Of a stretch of DNA of 64,000 nucleotides, positions 8,833-17,983 are shown piece by piece (within the stretch, counting starts at the first letter, position 1; every line of letters begins with the position of its first letter). Where the stretch lies: positions 1,488,001 to 1,552,000 of the forward strand of contig NZ_CP108100.1 in assembly GCF_036195045.1 (NCBI RefSeq), written 5' to 3'. Source of the stretch: Streptomyces sp. NBC_00236 (GTDB taxonomy: Bacteria; Actinomycetota; Actinomycetes; Streptomycetales; Streptomycetaceae). The notes beneath the pieces were generated by a model. The model saw only the letters and a program-made list of their open reading frames with translations, did no database searches and had not been told where the DNA came from. A program made the translations under genes and the position numbers.

Positions 8833-9312
8833 TCAGCTCCGCTCGACCCCGTCGCGCCAGATCACCGTCACCGGGCGGCCGAGCCCGCGGGCGTACGTCA
8901 CGATGTCCCCCGTACCGCCGAGGCCGCGGGCGGGGCGGCCGTCCCACACGGCGATCAGCCGGTCGCAGTGATCGGCGATGTAGGCGCCGGCGGCGTAGTA
9001 CGCCTCGTCGGTGGAGTGCGGGTAGTCCAGTCTGACCTCGCGCACGGCCCGGGCCTTGAGCGCCCGGTAGCGGGCCAGTTCCGCCCCGTCGGCGAAGCAG
9101 GCCTCGTAGTCGCCGCTGGGGATGACCACGGTCAGCTGGGCGCCATGGGCGAGCGCGAGGTCGGCGAAGAGCTGGTCCGCCCCGACGGCCAGGCTGGACA
9201 GTGCCTCCACCGAGCCGTCGAATCCGCGGAACGCCGCTCGCATCGAGGCCAGCACATGGTCGTGGGCTTCCTGCGGAATGCTGCGATGACCGGTCACTCC
9301 GATGCGTTTCAC
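8833..9312 (-). CDS. SLOG-fold (LOG/DprA-like) nucleotide-binding protein
   Basis: About 159 residues with a Rossmann-like core. It opens with VKRIGVTGHRSIP, followed by ALSSLAVGADQLFADLAL, a QLTVVIPSGDYE strand, IAVWDGRPARGLGGTGDIV and a closing VTVIWRDG. The glycine-rich loop and late GTGDIV motif resemble SLOG proteins that bind nucleotides or NAD-derived ligands, but no annotated family is certain. I prefer the GTG at 9312; an upstream GTG at 9417 would add 35 Gly/Pro/Ala-rich residues. SLOG and SLATT-like proteins recur together in predicted conflict systems, so pairing with the neighbouring DUF4231 gene is notable although the genes are convergent, not co-operonic. Confidence 0.68.
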   Translation of the reverse strand: MKRIGVTGHRSIPQEAHDHVLASMRAAFRGFDGSVEALSSLAVGADQLFADLALAHGAQLTVVIPSGDYEACFADGAELARYRALKARAVREVRLDYPHSTDEAYYAAGAYIADHCDRLIAVWDGRPARGLGGTGDIVTYARGLGRPVTVIWRDGVERS

Positions 9313-9318
9313 GGACCT

Positions 9319-9350
9319 GGAACCCCCTGGGGTGTCTGCCGGGGGGTTCC
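9319..9350 (-). promoter_or_regulatory. Hairpin just upstream of the SLOG gene start
   Basis: GGAACCCCC and GGGGGTTCC form a 9-bp stem with a 14-base loop, ending 6 bases before the preferred GTG. In an mRNA starting upstream it would hide the translation start. If translation begins at 9417 the hairpin is simply coding. Its role is uncertain. Confidence 0.35.
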
Positions 9351-9445
9351 CGGAGGCCGTCCCTCCGGGAGGCGCAGCATCCGCCCCCGTTGCTCCTGCG
9401 TGACCGTCCTGTGTCACATCCTCTCAAAAGCCGCGGGGTCAGCGG

Positions 9446-9476
9446 GAGCCCCCGCCCGTAATTCGGGCGGGGGCTC
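9446..9476 (-). terminator. Terminator of the streptogrisin-like gene
   Basis: A 13-bp perfect stem (GAGCCCCCGCCCG and its complement) with loop TAATT lies about 70 bases past the protease stop codon. Confidence 0.7.
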
Positions 9477-9543
9477 GGCGTGTTCGACTTGCGCTTTCGA
9501 GGGACGGGCCGGTTCCGGGGGGCTGGACCGGCCACTCGGCGTG

Positions 9544-10443
9544 TCAGTAGATGCTGACGCCGTACGCGCTGAGTGCCTCGGTGACCGGCTGGAAGAAGGT
9601 CGTCCCACCGGAGCTGCAGTTGCCGCTGCCGCCCGAGGTGAGCCCGATCGCCCTGGAGCCGGAGTAGAGCGGACCGCCGGAGTCGCCGGGCTCCGCGCAC
9701 ACGTTCGTCTTGATCATGCCGTAGACGATGTCGCCGTTGCCGTAGTTGACCGTGGCGTTGAGCGCCGAGACGGTGCCGCTGTGGATGCCCGTGGTGGAGC
9801 CGCGGCGGGTGACGGACATACCGACCGTGGCGTTCGCCGCGCTCGTGATGTCAACACTGCCGACGGTGCCCGGGTGGGCGAGGGAGGTGTTGGCGTACCG
9901 GACCAGACCGTAGTCGTTGGTCGGGAAACTGGACCCGGCCGTCGGACCGATGCTCGTGGTGTTGGCGGAGTTGGTGTACCAGGGCGGGTTGCCGTCGGTG
10001 CAGTGACCGGCGGTCAGGAAGTAGTACGTGGTGCCGCTGCGGACGTTGAAGCCGAGGGAGCAGCGGAAGCCGGGCCCGTAGATGGCGTCACCGCCGGAGA
10101 GCAGCTTGCTGAACTTACCGGAGGTGCGCTCGATGCGCAGGGCGCCCGCGTTGGCGCCCGCGGAGTCCCTGATCTGCTGGATCTCCGAGGCGGAGACCGT
10201 GCTGTCGGCCGTGACCACGACCTTCTTCGTCACGGGGTCGACGTTCCAGGCCGTACCGGCCACGTCGGCGCCGAGCACGGCGTCGCTGGCGGCGGAGAGC
10301 TGGTTCGCGCTGTACGTTCCGGTGGAGCTGGCCTGGGCGCTGGGGACGGTGAGTGCGGCGACGGCCACGAGACCTGCGGCGATACCGATGGCCCTGCTGC
10401 GTCTCGCGGCGGTGCTGAGGGGGGTGGTGCGCTTGATCCTCAC
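9544..10443 (-). CDS. sprB: Secreted serine protease, streptogrisin B-like (S1 family) preproenzyme
   Basis: A 299-residue preproprotease. The GTG start at 10443 has GGGAGG 6 bases upstream. It has a signal peptide with Lys/Arg-rich start and hydrophobic core [20 protein letters not shown], a propeptide (about residues 38-110, with [20 protein letters not shown]), then a mature chymotrypsin-fold enzyme from about SGGDAIYG. The catalytic triad is visible: His in TAGHC, Asp in NDYG and Ser in GDSGGP. Paired cysteines fit disulfides. Similarity to S. griseus protease B is close, including a C-terminus [13 protein letters not shown]. It should be exported and self-cleave. It stands alone with its own terminator. 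Confidence 0.95.
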   Translation of the reverse strand: MRIKRTTPLSTAARRSRAIGIAAGLVAVAALTVPSAQASSTGTYSANQLSAASDAVLGADVAGTAWNVDPVTKKVVVTADSTVSASEIQQIRDSAGANAGALRIERTSGKFSKLLSGGDAIYGPGFRCSLGFNVRSGTTYYFLTAGHCTDGNPPWYTNSANTTSIGPTAGSSFPTNDYGLVRYANTSLAHPGTVGSVDITSAANATVGMSVTRRGSTTGIHSGTVSALNATVNYGNGDIVYGMIKTNVCAEPGDSGGPLYSGSRAIGLTSGGSGNCSSGGTTFFQPVTEALSAYGVSIY

Positions 10444-10640
10444 TTGTTTCCTCCCGAGGAGGTCGGGGGTCCGCCTGTGGGGTGGTCGGACCCGTGAGGC
10501 GCAGTCATGGGCGCGGCCATCCGTCCGCATTCCGGATGTGCCGTGCCCCTGACAAGCGCTGCTCGGGAGTATTCAAGGCGTCAACTTCTGGCGCAAGGGC
10601 GCCTTTTGGCCTGAGCTTGCGGGGCACCCCCTTTCCCGCC

Positions 10641-10688
10641 GCCGCGCCCGGCCCCGGCACAGGACGGTCTGCCGGGGCCGGGCGCGGC
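10641..10688 (-). terminator. 19-bp terminator hairpin downstream of the DUF1684 gene
   Basis: GCCGCGCCCGGCCCCGGCA pairs perfectly with 10670-10688 across a 10-base loop. It starts 18 bases past the DUF1684 stop and ends the whole minus-strand sulfur cluster. The 200 bases between it and the protease start hold no gene. Confidence 0.75.
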
Positions 10689-10706
10689 CGGGACGAGGGG
10701 GTGGGT

Positions 10707-11507
10707 TCAGCCGTCGGTCCTGCGCCGCTCTCCGGCCTCGACGGCGATCGGCAGGGTGTTGCCCGGCGGCGGGAAGGGGCAGATGAAGTGGTCCGCGAAG
10801 GCGCAGGGCGGCAACAGCGCGCGGTTGAGATCGACCGTCACCGAGCCGTCGGCGGCCGGGGCCGGGGGCCGCAGGAACCTGAAGCGGTAACTGGTGTCCC
10901 CGCTGGTGGCATCGGCGAAGACCGCCCAGAGCGAGCCGTCGCCCTCCACGGCCACCTGGAGCGTGTGCTCCACGCCGTCCAGCGCGAAGGCGATCTCGCC
11001 GCCGAGCCCCAGCCCCCGCTCGACACCGTCGGCGTTCTCGACCCGGACGGTACGGGAGGTGTCGTACGGGCGGAAGCGGCCCGGCACGGCCCAGCGCGGG
11101 TCGTACGGTGTGGCCTCGATCGCGCGGAAGGCGCGTCGCGCCGGAGAGTCCGGGTCGAAGTCCCGTACCGCCCACAGGCCTTCGCGGCTCAGCACGACGA
11201 GCCGGCGCCCGCCCTGCGCCACCCGGGAACCGTCGATCGGCCCGCGGTCGGCGCCGAGGCGGACCTGGCCGGTGAACGCCTTCCCGTCCACGCTCAGCCC
11301 GTCCTCGGGGCCCGCGGTGAGCACCACCTCGTCACCGTCCTCCGCCCAGTGCCCCGGGACGGCCGGAATTCGACCTTCCGGGTAGTCGGAGAGCCAGTGG
11401 GTGCCGGTGAGGGACAGCGGCCCGTGCGGAGCGGCGACCGTGGCGGTCCGCTCCTCGTGCCAGTGGTTCCAGTCCCGCGCTGCCTGCTGCTGTGCGTCCG
11501 TGCTCAT
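10707..11507 (-). CDS. DUF1684 domain-containing protein
   Basis: A 266-residue cytosolic protein of unknown reaction. Family signatures: an N-terminal ARDWNHWHEERTATVAAPHG, the LTGTHWLSDYPEG segment, and the C-terminal FICPFPPPGNTLPIAVEAGE. DUF1684 proteins are often near flavin and redox genes and carry conserved Cys and Asn in the CPFPPxxN motif. The ATG at 11507 is only 4 bases after the stop of the flavin monooxygenase gene, so it is the last gene of that transcript and may act on a product of that pathway. No enzyme activity can be assigned from sequence. Confidence 0.85.
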   Translation of the reverse strand: MSTDAQQQAARDWNHWHEERTATVAAPHGPLSLTGTHWLSDYPEGRIPAVPGHWAEDGDEVVLTAGPEDGLSVDGKAFTGQVRLGADRGPIDGSRVAQGGRRLVVLSREGLWAVRDFDPDSPARRAFRAIEATPYDPRWAVPGRFRPYDTSRTVRVENADGVERGLGLGGEIAFALDGVEHTLQVAVEGDGSLWAVFADATSGDTSYRFRFLRPPAPAADGSVTVDLNRALLPPCAFADHFICPFPPPGNTLPIAVEAGERRRTDG

Positions 11508-11511
11508 GTGG

Positions 11512-12804
11512 TCAACCTTTCCATACCGGCGCGGCGAGCCCGAGGTGCGACCGCAGCGTGGAGCCGGTGTACGCGGTGCGGAACACCCCCCGTTCCTGGA
11601 GGAGCGGAACGACCCGGTCGACGAAGTCGTCGAGGCCGCCGGGGACGAGATGGGGAACGAGGACGAAGCCGTCGGCGGCTCCCGCGGCGACGCGACGGGT
11701 CATCTCCGCCGCCACGGTCTCCGGACTGCCGATGAAGGGCTGACGGTCCGTCGCCGCGATGACCGTGCCCCGGATGGACAGCCCCTTCTCCCGGGACAGT
11801 TCGCGCCAGCGCGCCGCGAGCGCGAGGGCGTCACCGTTCCCGGGCCGCGCCGCCGCGAGATCCGGATCGCACGCGGGCAGCGGCCCGTCGGGATCGTACG
11901 CGGAGAGGTCGCGGCCCCAGATGCGCTCCAGGGCGGCGATCGCGTGCTGCGGCGAGACCTGTTGCAGGCGGATCCCGGCCGCCCGCTCCCGTGCCTCCGC
12001 GTCGCTGTCGCCCAGCACCACACCGGTGCCGGGCATGATCTTCAGTTCGCCGGGTTCCCGGCCGTACTTCGCCAGCCGGCTCCTGATGTCGGCACAGAAC
12101 GCGCGGCCCGCCCGCGAGGTGCCGTGCCGGGTGAGCACGACGTCGGCGGTGGCCGCGGCGAACTCGCGGTCCTGTGCCCCGTCCGCTGTCCGGATGACGA
12201 CGGGGTGCACCTGCGGCGGGCGCGGGACGGTGAACTCGCCCTCGGCCCGGAAGTGCCGGCCGTGGTGGGCGAAGGGGCGCGGGGCGCCCTCGGGCGTCCA
12301 GGAGTCCCACAGCCCGCGGGCCGTGGCGACGAACTCCGCGGTGCGGGCGTACGCGTCCCCGTCGGCGCGGCCGGGGTGGCCGGCGCGCCGGAAGTTCTCA
12401 CCCGCGAAGGCGTCGGCCGAGGTGACGACGTTCCACGCGGACCGGCCGGCGCTGAGGTGGTCGAGGGTGGCGAACCGGCGGGCCAGTTCGTAGGGCTCGT
12501 GGAACGTGGCGCTGACGGAGGCGGCGAGACCGAGCCGGTCGGTGAGCGCGGCCAGCGCGGGCAGCACCGTGAGGGGGTCGGGGCGGCCGGCCACGTCCAG
12601 GTCGTGGACCAGGCCGTCGTGCTCACGCAGCCGTAGCCCCTCGGCGAGGAGGAGGAAGTCGAACAGCCCTCGTTCGGCGGTCCGCGCGAGGTGTGCGAAG
12701 GAGGCGAACTCGATCTGACTGCCGGAGCGCGGGTCGTCCCAGACGGTCATGTCGTCCACCGGGAACTGCGCGGCGAGATGCATCTGTTTCGGTGCGGCCG
12801 TCAT
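11512..12804 (-). CDS. FMN-dependent monooxygenase, NtaA/SnaA/SoxA (LLM) family
   Basis: A 430-residue bacterial luciferase-like TIM-barrel enzyme. Recognisable segments are MHLAAQFPVDDMTVWDDPRSG near the start, RFATLDHLSAGRSAWNVVTS in the middle and VPHLVPGGLDDFVDRVVPLL near the end, all typical of the NtaA/SnaA/SoxA/DszA subgroup. These use reduced flavin from a partner reductase to cleave C-N or C-S bonds in compounds such as nitrilotriacetate, dibenzothiophene sulfone or sulfonates. The start ATG overlaps the upstream LLM gene stop (ATGA). Given the amino-acid/sulfur importer in the operon, an organosulfur substrate is the likely one, but this is inferred. Confidence 0.9.
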   Translation of the reverse strand: MTAAPKQMHLAAQFPVDDMTVWDDPRSGSQIEFASFAHLARTAERGLFDFLLLAEGLRLREHDGLVHDLDVAGRPDPLTVLPALAALTDRLGLAASVSATFHEPYELARRFATLDHLSAGRSAWNVVTSADAFAGENFRRAGHPGRADGDAYARTAEFVATARGLWDSWTPEGAPRPFAHHGRHFRAEGEFTVPRPPQVHPVVIRTADGAQDREFAAATADVVLTRHGTSRAGRAFCADIRSRLAKYGREPGELKIMPGTGVVLGDSDAEARERAAGIRLQQVSPQHAIAALERIWGRDLSAYDPDGPLPACDPDLAAARPGNGDALALAARWRELSREKGLSIRGTVIAATDRQPFIGSPETVAAEMTRRVAAGAADGFVLVPHLVPGGLDDFVDRVVPLLQERGVFRTAYTGSTLRSHLGLAAPVWKG

Positions 12805-13868
12805 GCCCGTGCTCCCTGGAGGGCGTACCGGTTGGCCGGGCGGGGCAGGCCCAGATGCTCGCGGAGGGTGCCGCCGGGGTAGAAGGTGCGGAACAGACTG
12901 CGGTGCTGGAGCAGGGCCACGGTGCCGTTGACGATCCGTTCGAGGTCGCGCCCCGGGGTGAGCGGGGTGAGGTGGAAACCGTCGACGGCTCCGGCCCGGT
13001 ACCACTGGGTGATCAGGTCGGCGAGGTCGACCGGGCCGCCGCGGTAGTACGTCCCGTGCCCGGCGAGCGGCGGCCCGCTCGCCAGCCCGGGTTCCGGAGG
13101 GGATTCGGCGTCGCCGAGGTCGACGGTGAGCGCGACGAGCACCCGCAGCGTCCTGGGGTCCCGTCCGTGGTCCGCCGCGCGGCGGTGCACGTCGTCGCGG
13201 ATCCCGGCGGCCCGCTCGGGTGTGCCGGCCCGTACGAGCACCACGTCAGCGTGGTGCGCGGCCACCTCCCGCGCCGGACCGGCCGTGCCGTCGACCACCG
13301 TGACCGGGTGGCCCTGCGGAGGCCGGGGCACGACGGCGGGGCCACGCACACGGAAGGCGGCGCCCTCGAAGTCGGTGCGGTGCAGCTTGCCGCGGTCGAG
13401 GAAGCGTCCGGTGGCGGCGTCCCGGATCTCGGCACCGTCCTCCCAGCTGTCCCACAGACGCGTCCCCGCGTCGGCGGCCTCGCCGGCCTCACGCCACAGT
13501 TCGGCGGCGGGCGCGGCGGAGCGGCGGCCGAACAGCCGGGCCTCGGCGGCGGTGCTCGACACGTCCACGCACCAGCCGGCCCGGCCGCGGCTGACCCAGT
13601 CCAGCGTGGCCACGGCGGAGGACACGTGGAAGGGCTCGGTGTGGGTCGTGGTGACCGTCGGGACGAGACCGATCCTGCGGGTCTCGGGCGCGACCCGGGA
13701 GAGCACCGCGAGCGCGTCGGGCCCCGGCCGGGCGAACGAGTCGCCGAGGGAGACGAAGTCGAGGGCCCCGTCCTCGGCGAGCCGGGCGAGGCCGGTGTAG
13801 TGCGCGGGGTCGTAGCGGGGCGGGCCACCGATACCGGCGGCCAGGTGGAGCGGACGGAGAGGCGGCAT
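12801..13868 (-). CDS. LLM-class flavin-dependent oxidoreductase
   Basis: About 355 residues from the ATG at 13868 (MPPLRPLHLAAGIGG). A GTG at 13925 overlapping the ABC ATPase stop as GTGA would add 19 residues and cannot be excluded. It is a TIM-barrel luciferase-like protein: DFVSLGDSFARPG, VATLDWVSRGRAGWCVDVSS and the closing GGTLREHLGLPRPANRY match its downstream neighbour's layout (GSTLRSHLGLAAPVWKG), so the pair are paralogues. Reduced flavin is the expected cofactor. It is co-transcribed with the importer genes and presumably acts on the imported compound or on a step next to the NtaA-like enzyme. Confidence 0.87.
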   Translation of the reverse strand: MPPLRPLHLAAGIGGPPRYDPAHYTGLARLAEDGALDFVSLGDSFARPGPDALAVLSRVAPETRRIGLVPTVTTTHTEPFHVSSAVATLDWVSRGRAGWCVDVSSTAAEARLFGRRSAAPAAELWREAGEAADAGTRLWDSWEDGAEIRDAATGRFLDRGKLHRTDFEGAAFRVRGPAVVPRPPQGHPVTVVDGTAGPAREVAAHHADVVLVRAGTPERAAGIRDDVHRRAADHGRDPRTLRVLVALTVDLGDAESPPEPGLASGPPLAGHGTYYRGGPVDLADLITQWYRAGAVDGFHLTPLTPGRDLERIVNGTVALLQHRSLFRTFYPGGTLREHLGLPRPANRYALQGARA

Positions 13869-13921
13869 GGGCGGGCTCTTTCGGCGGGTACGGACATGGC
13901 GCAGGGCCCCGGAGTGCCGGG

Positions 13922-14743
13922 TCACAGCACCTTGGAGAGGAAGGCGCGCGTGCGTGCGTGGCGCGGCCGGTCGATCACCTCGGCGGGCGGGCCCTGTTCG
14001 ACGATCCGTCCCTCGTCCATGAAGACGACGGTGTCGGCGACCTCGCGGGCGAACCCGATCTCGTGGGTGACGACGATCATCGTGGTGCCCTGCTCCGCGA
14101 GGTCCTTGATGACGTCGAGGACCTCGCCGACCAGTTCGGGGTCGAGCGCGGAGGTGGGTTCGTCGAACAGCAGCAGTTTCGGTTCGAGGGCGAGGGCCCG
14201 GGCGATGGCGACACGCTGCTGCTGGCCGCCGGAGAGCTGCCTCGGATACGCCGTCGCCCGGTCGTCGAGTCCGACGCGGGCCAGGAGCCGGTGTGCGGTG
14301 GCGGCGGCCTGCTGCTTCGTCCGCCCGAGTGCGGCCACCGGCGCCTCGGTGACGTTCTCCAGGACGGTGAGGTGGGGGAAGAGGTGGAAGTTCTGGAAGA
14401 CGAAGCCGATCCGGGTGCGGCGGCGCAGGACCTCGCGCTCGGGGAGTTCGTACAGCCGGTCGCCCTTCCTGCGATAGCCGACGAAGTCCCCGTCCACGGT
14501 GATCGAGCCCCGGTCCGCCTTCTCCAGGTGGTTGACGGTGCGCAGCAGGGTGGACTTGCCGGACCCGGAGGGGCCGAGGATCACGGTCACCTCACCCGGG
14601 CGCACGGAGAGATCGATGCCGCGCAGGACGTCGAGGGAGCCGAAGCTCTTGTGCACCCCCCGGATCTCGACCATGGGCGTGGCGGGGGCAGCGGCTGACG
14701 CGTCGGCCGGTTCGGTCTTCGGGGGACGGCTGGTCGTCTTCAT
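13922..14743 (-). CDS. Amino-acid-type ABC transporter ATP-binding protein
   Basis: A 273-residue cytoplasmic ATPase of the polar amino acid (HisP/GlnQ/TcyC) class. Walker [10 protein letters not shown] near residue 72, Q-loop [17 protein letters not shown], signature [15 protein letters not shown], Walker [15 protein letters not shown] and switch histidine in VVTHE are all intact. The ATG at 14743 has GAGG 8 bases upstream; ATGs at 14749 and 14794 are alternatives with worse spacing. The first 30 residues are Pro/Ala/Ser-rich and probably disordered. It partners with the permease at 16628-17494 and the binding protein at 17984-18925. Confidence 0.93.
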   Translation of the reverse strand: MKTTSRPPKTEPADASAAAPATPMVEIRGVHKSFGSLDVLRGIDLSVRPGEVTVILGPSGSGKSTLLRTVNHLEKADRGSITVDGDFVGYRRKGDRLYELPEREVLRRRTRIGFVFQNFHLFPHLTVLENVTEAPVAALGRTKQQAAATAHRLLARVGLDDRATAYPRQLSGGQQQRVAIARALALEPKLLLFDEPTSALDPELVGEVLDVIKDLAEQGTTMIVVTHEIGFAREVADTVVFMDEGRIVEQGPPAEVIDRPRHARTRAFLSKVL

Positions 14744-14786
14744 GGGCATGTCCTCGGGGGCTTTCGTTCGGGAGTGCGCGTGCCGG

Positions 14787-16631
14787 TCAGTCATCGGTGC
14801 CGCCGAGGCCGCGCAGGAAGGTGAGGGCGGCGCGTGCGGTGGCGTCGTTCTGCCCGAACGCCGGGCCGCCCGTGCGCGGCCGGGTGAACGCGCCGCTCGT
14901 CCGGGCGGCCGTGTGCGGGCCGAGGGCGAAGCGGCGGGGGTGCGGGAGGCCGTCGCGGTCCAGGATCCGGCCGTTCGCGGGTTCGACGGAGAGGAGTCCG
15001 GAGGCGGTGGCGGCCGCCCCGTCCTCGTACAGCGCCCGGAGCAGGGTGCTGCGGGTGCGTCGCGGTGAGGGGTCGGGCAGCCGGGCCTCGACGAGGGCGC
15101 GGGACTCCAGCCGCTCCCCCGGCACGGTGGCGCCGGCCGCACGGAACACACCCAGTTCCTCGTCGGTTCCGACCGTCATCCCGGCACCGAGGAAGCGGAC
15201 GACACCGGCCCGCGACAGCGCGAGCAGTTGCCGCAGCCGGGGGCCGGGCGGTCCGGACGCGAGGTAGCTGAAGAAGCCGTGCCACCACTCCCCGATGTCG
15301 GGGAACCGGGTCAACTGGCCGTACACGGAGAGCAGTCCGAGGAAGACGGCGAGGTCCTCGCTGTGCCCGGGATCGTGCCGGCGGTCCAGGTCGGCGGTGA
15401 TGTAGGCGCGTGTCGCCTCCTGGAACGAGGCGGCCGAGGTGTGGCGCATCCCGTCCAGCGGGTGATCGAGCGCCGCCAGGTCGAGCCGGTCGGCGGGGTC
15501 GGGAACGGCCGCGGCGATCACCGCCCGCAGATCGGCACTGCCCGGGTCGGCGGCCGCGTACTTCTCCTCGAAGGCGGTCCAGTCGGCCGTGGTGCGTTCC
15601 GGGTGGGCGTTGAACAGCCGGTGGTAGTGGGCGTAGCCGAGCTCTTTGTCGACATGGGGCCATATGTCACGGCGGAAGTCGGGGGGCTCGGCGCGGCTCA
15701 GGAGCTCCTCGGCCCGGTCGGGTCCGAAGAAGCGCGGGAGCGGGGGCCGCTCGCCGGGGCGGACGTATCCGATCTTGGAGTGGTACGGGACACCGCGCCG
15801 GGATCCGACGTAGAGGACGGGTTCCCTGCCGGAGGGCAGGTAGGTGCCGTTCTCGTGGCGTCCGCCGCGGCCCTCGGTGAGCAGCACCATCAGATCGATG
15901 AAGGCGAGTCCGAAGCCCCGCACGATGACGGGTTCTCCGGCGGGCAGGGCGCTGAGGTCACTGTCGGCGGTGAAGTCGGGCGGCAGATGGATGAGGCCGT
16001 GCCGGTCCGCGAAGCGGGAGAGCCGCCGCTGTTCGTCGTCCGGTTCGGCGTCGAGGTGGCCGAGGGTGAGGACCACGAGGTCGGCGGTGAGCGGTTCGGC
16101 GCGGCCCTCCAGGTGGACGGTCTGGCGGCCGTCCCGGGGGCCGGTGACGCGCAGGGCCCGGCCGCGGTGTTCGTGGACGGTGACGGTGGGCGGGAGCGCG
16201 GCCACCGACTCCTCGTACACCCAGCGCAGATAGGCGCCCTGCAACCGCCGGCTCGGGAAGTCCTCCCCCGTCAACTCGTCGATCTCGGCGCGGAGTCCGG
16301 GGTCGGCGGCGATGTCCGGGCCCGGTGCGGTCCGTCCCTCGCGCACGTCGGCCGCCCAGGCGTCGAGCGCCGGACCGGGCCGTACGGGACCCTCCAGGCG
16401 GACGGTGTCGTCGGTGAACATGGTGACGTCCTCGGCCATGGAGTTCATCCACAGCAGCGGCGACTGGTCGTGGCGCCAGATCCGGCCCCCGCCGGGCGGG
16501 AACGGGTCGACGAGGTGGATGTCCAGCGGCCTGCCGCCGTACAGCGCGGGGGCGTTGGCCGCGATGCGCTCGATGACGCCGGTGCCGCGCGGTCCGGCGC
16601 CGATGACGACGAGCGTCGGGACGGCGTTCAC
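14787..16631 (-). CDS. FAD/NAD(P)-binding protein (amine/hydroxylase-like oxidoreductase)
   Basis: A 614-residue protein opening with a dinucleotide-binding strand, [20 protein letters not shown], and an early [23 protein letters not shown] segment typical of the FAD-NAD(P)-binding family PF13454. A second Rossmann segment lies near [20 protein letters not shown]. Members are uncharacterised flavoproteins frequently found with pathway-specific importers. Its GTG overlaps the permease stop (GTGA). It could supply reducing power for, or oxidise the substrate of, the two LLM enzymes downstream. The exact reaction is unknown. Confidence 0.82.
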   Translation of the reverse strand: MNAVPTLVVIGAGPRGTGVIERIAANAPALYGGRPLDIHLVDPFPPGGGRIWRHDQSPLLWMNSMAEDVTMFTDDTVRLEGPVRPGPALDAWAADVREGRTAPGPDIAADPGLRAEIDELTGEDFPSRRLQGAYLRWVYEESVAALPPTVTVHEHRGRALRVTGPRDGRQTVHLEGRAEPLTADLVVLTLGHLDAEPDDEQRRLSRFADRHGLIHLPPDFTADSDLSALPAGEPVIVRGFGLAFIDLMVLLTEGRGGRHENGTYLPSGREPVLYVGSRRGVPYHSKIGYVRPGERPPLPRFFGPDRAEELLSRAEPPDFRRDIWPHVDKELGYAHYHRLFNAHPERTTADWTAFEEKYAAADPGSADLRAVIAAAVPDPADRLDLAALDHPLDGMRHTSAASFQEATRAYITADLDRRHDPGHSEDLAVFLGLLSVYGQLTRFPDIGEWWHGFFSYLASGPPGPRLRQLLALSRAGVVRFLGAGMTVGTDEELGVFRAAGATVPGERLESRALVEARLPDPSPRRTRSTLLRALYEDGAAATASGLLSVEPANGRILDRDGLPHPRRFALGPHTAARTSGAFTRPRTGGPAFGQNDATARAALTFLRGLGGTDD

Positions 16632-17494
16632 CGGGCGTCCCCGGTGCCGCGCGCGTAGTGCCGCTCGACGTAGTGCTGTCCGACGCTGAGCAGTGAGGTC
16701 ACGACGACGTACCAGAGGGTGGCGACCAGCAGCAGCGGGATGACCTGGTACGTGCGGTGGTAGACGAGCTGCACCGAGTACAGCAGGTCCTGTACGGCGA
16801 TGATGCTGACGATCGACGTGCCCTTGAGCGTGCCGATCAGCATGTTCCCGGCGGGCGGCACGATGGAGCGCATCGCCTGCGGCAGCACGATGCGGTGCAG
16901 CCGCCGCCACGGGCCGAGCCCGAGCGACTGGGCGGCCTCCAACTGTCCGCGTTCCACGGACAGGATGCCGCCGCGGACGACTTCCGCCGCGTACGCGGCC
17001 TCGTGGAGCGTCAGTCCGATGACGGCGACCGTGACGGGGCCGAGAAGGTTCACCGTGCGGATGCCGAGGATCTCCGGGTAGAGCGCGCCGATGTTGAACC
17101 AGAACAGCAGCTGGACCAGGATCGGGGTCGACCTGAAGAGCCACACGTACCCCCAGCCGACCGCCTGGAGCACGCGGTTGGCGGAGAGTCTGAGAACGGC
17201 GAGCAGGGTCCCCAGCGCGAAGCCGAGCGCCATCACGAGCGCGGTGAGCCAGAGCGTGAGGCCGAGGCCGCGCAGCACGGCCGTGGTGGTGAAGTAGTCG
17301 CCGACGACGTCCCATTGGAAGGCGTCGTTGCGGATGACGGAGTTCAGCGCGAGGGCCAGCAGGACCAGTACGGCGGCGGCGGCCGTCCACTGGCCGGTCC
17401 GGCGCACCGGAACGATCCGCAGCCGGTCGGCATCGTTGTCTTCGAGGGGCTCGGCCGGAAGAGCCGGCGGGAGGGTGTCTGTCTGTGCGGACAT
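16628..17494 (-). CDS. Amino-acid-type ABC transporter permease
   Basis: A 288-residue inner-membrane protein of the HisM/GlnP class. After a 40-residue cytosolic tail come about five to six membrane segments (first at AAAVLVLLALALNSVI). The EAA loop reads EAAQSLGLGPWRRLHRIVLPQAM, which docks the ATPase. The region FRSTPILVQLLFWFNIGAL is typical of single-permease amino acid importers that work as homodimers, fitting the presence of only one permease gene. The ATG MSAQTDTLPP was preferred to an upstream TTG at 17566. It is the first gene of the minus-strand operon and is divergent from the binding-protein gene. Confidence 0.92.
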   Translation of the reverse strand: MSAQTDTLPPALPAEPLEDNDADRLRIVPVRRTGQWTAAAAVLVLLALALNSVIRNDAFQWDVVGDYFTTTAVLRGLGLTLWLTALVMALGFALGTLLAVLRLSANRVLQAVGWGYVWLFRSTPILVQLLFWFNIGALYPEILGIRTVNLLGPVTVAVIGLTLHEAAYAAEVVRGGILSVERGQLEAAQSLGLGPWRRLHRIVLPQAMRSIVPPAGNMLIGTLKGTSIVSIIAVQDLLYSVQLVYHRTYQVIPLLLVATLWYVVVTSLLSVGQHYVERHYARGTGDAR

Positions 17495-17701
17495 ACGAGG
17501 GCTCCGTGGATGCGGCGATCGAACACGGGGCGCGCCCTCGGCACGGAACACAACGGTGGAACACAACGGGGAGCGGGCCCCTCAGCCCGATCCGCCTTTG
17601 CGGTAAGCGCTGTTCGGCGCGGCTTGTCAACCCCGTCCACACTATGAGAGGTGCGTCTCAGGTCAGTTGACGGACCACCGGATGCCTGTTCCACTTGGGC
17701 C

Positions 17702-17773
17702 ATGCATTCGCAGCAGTGGCTGGTCAAGCGCTCCCACATCGACTTCGGTCGCGTGTGGTCCTGTTCCTGTTGA
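17702..17773 (+). CDS. Cysteine-type leader peptide (uORF) upstream of the binding-protein gene
   Basis: A 23-codon ORF begins with ATG at 17702 and ends in WSCSC followed by TGA. Its core LVKRSHIDFGRV fits the pattern of actinobacterial putative leader peptides, L..R.H.DL.RV.S..C, which sit ahead of sulfur-assimilation genes. Cysteine-rich short ORFs act as cysteine-responsive attenuators in mycobacteria. Stalling at the final Cys codons when Cys-tRNA is short would raise expression of the downstream binding protein, 210 bases away. The ORF is recognised by sequence; the attenuation mechanism here is inferred. Confidence 0.75.
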   Translation: MHSQQWLVKRSHIDFGRVWSCSC

Positions 17774-17983
17774 GCCTTCGCCCTGCTCCGTCCCGCATTC
17801 CCGCTCGCGCCGTGACCGGCGTCTGAGCTCTTCTCCCCGCGTGCCCTCGCGTACACAACGCCGCACCACCCTCCCCTCGCACCGGTCTTGCCTCGAGTTC
17901 CGCCTTTCCTCCGCCCCGTCCGTGGGCCGTCGCGCGCTGCCCCGCGCCCGTCCGCGGCCGACGAATCTGGAGAACCATCCCTC

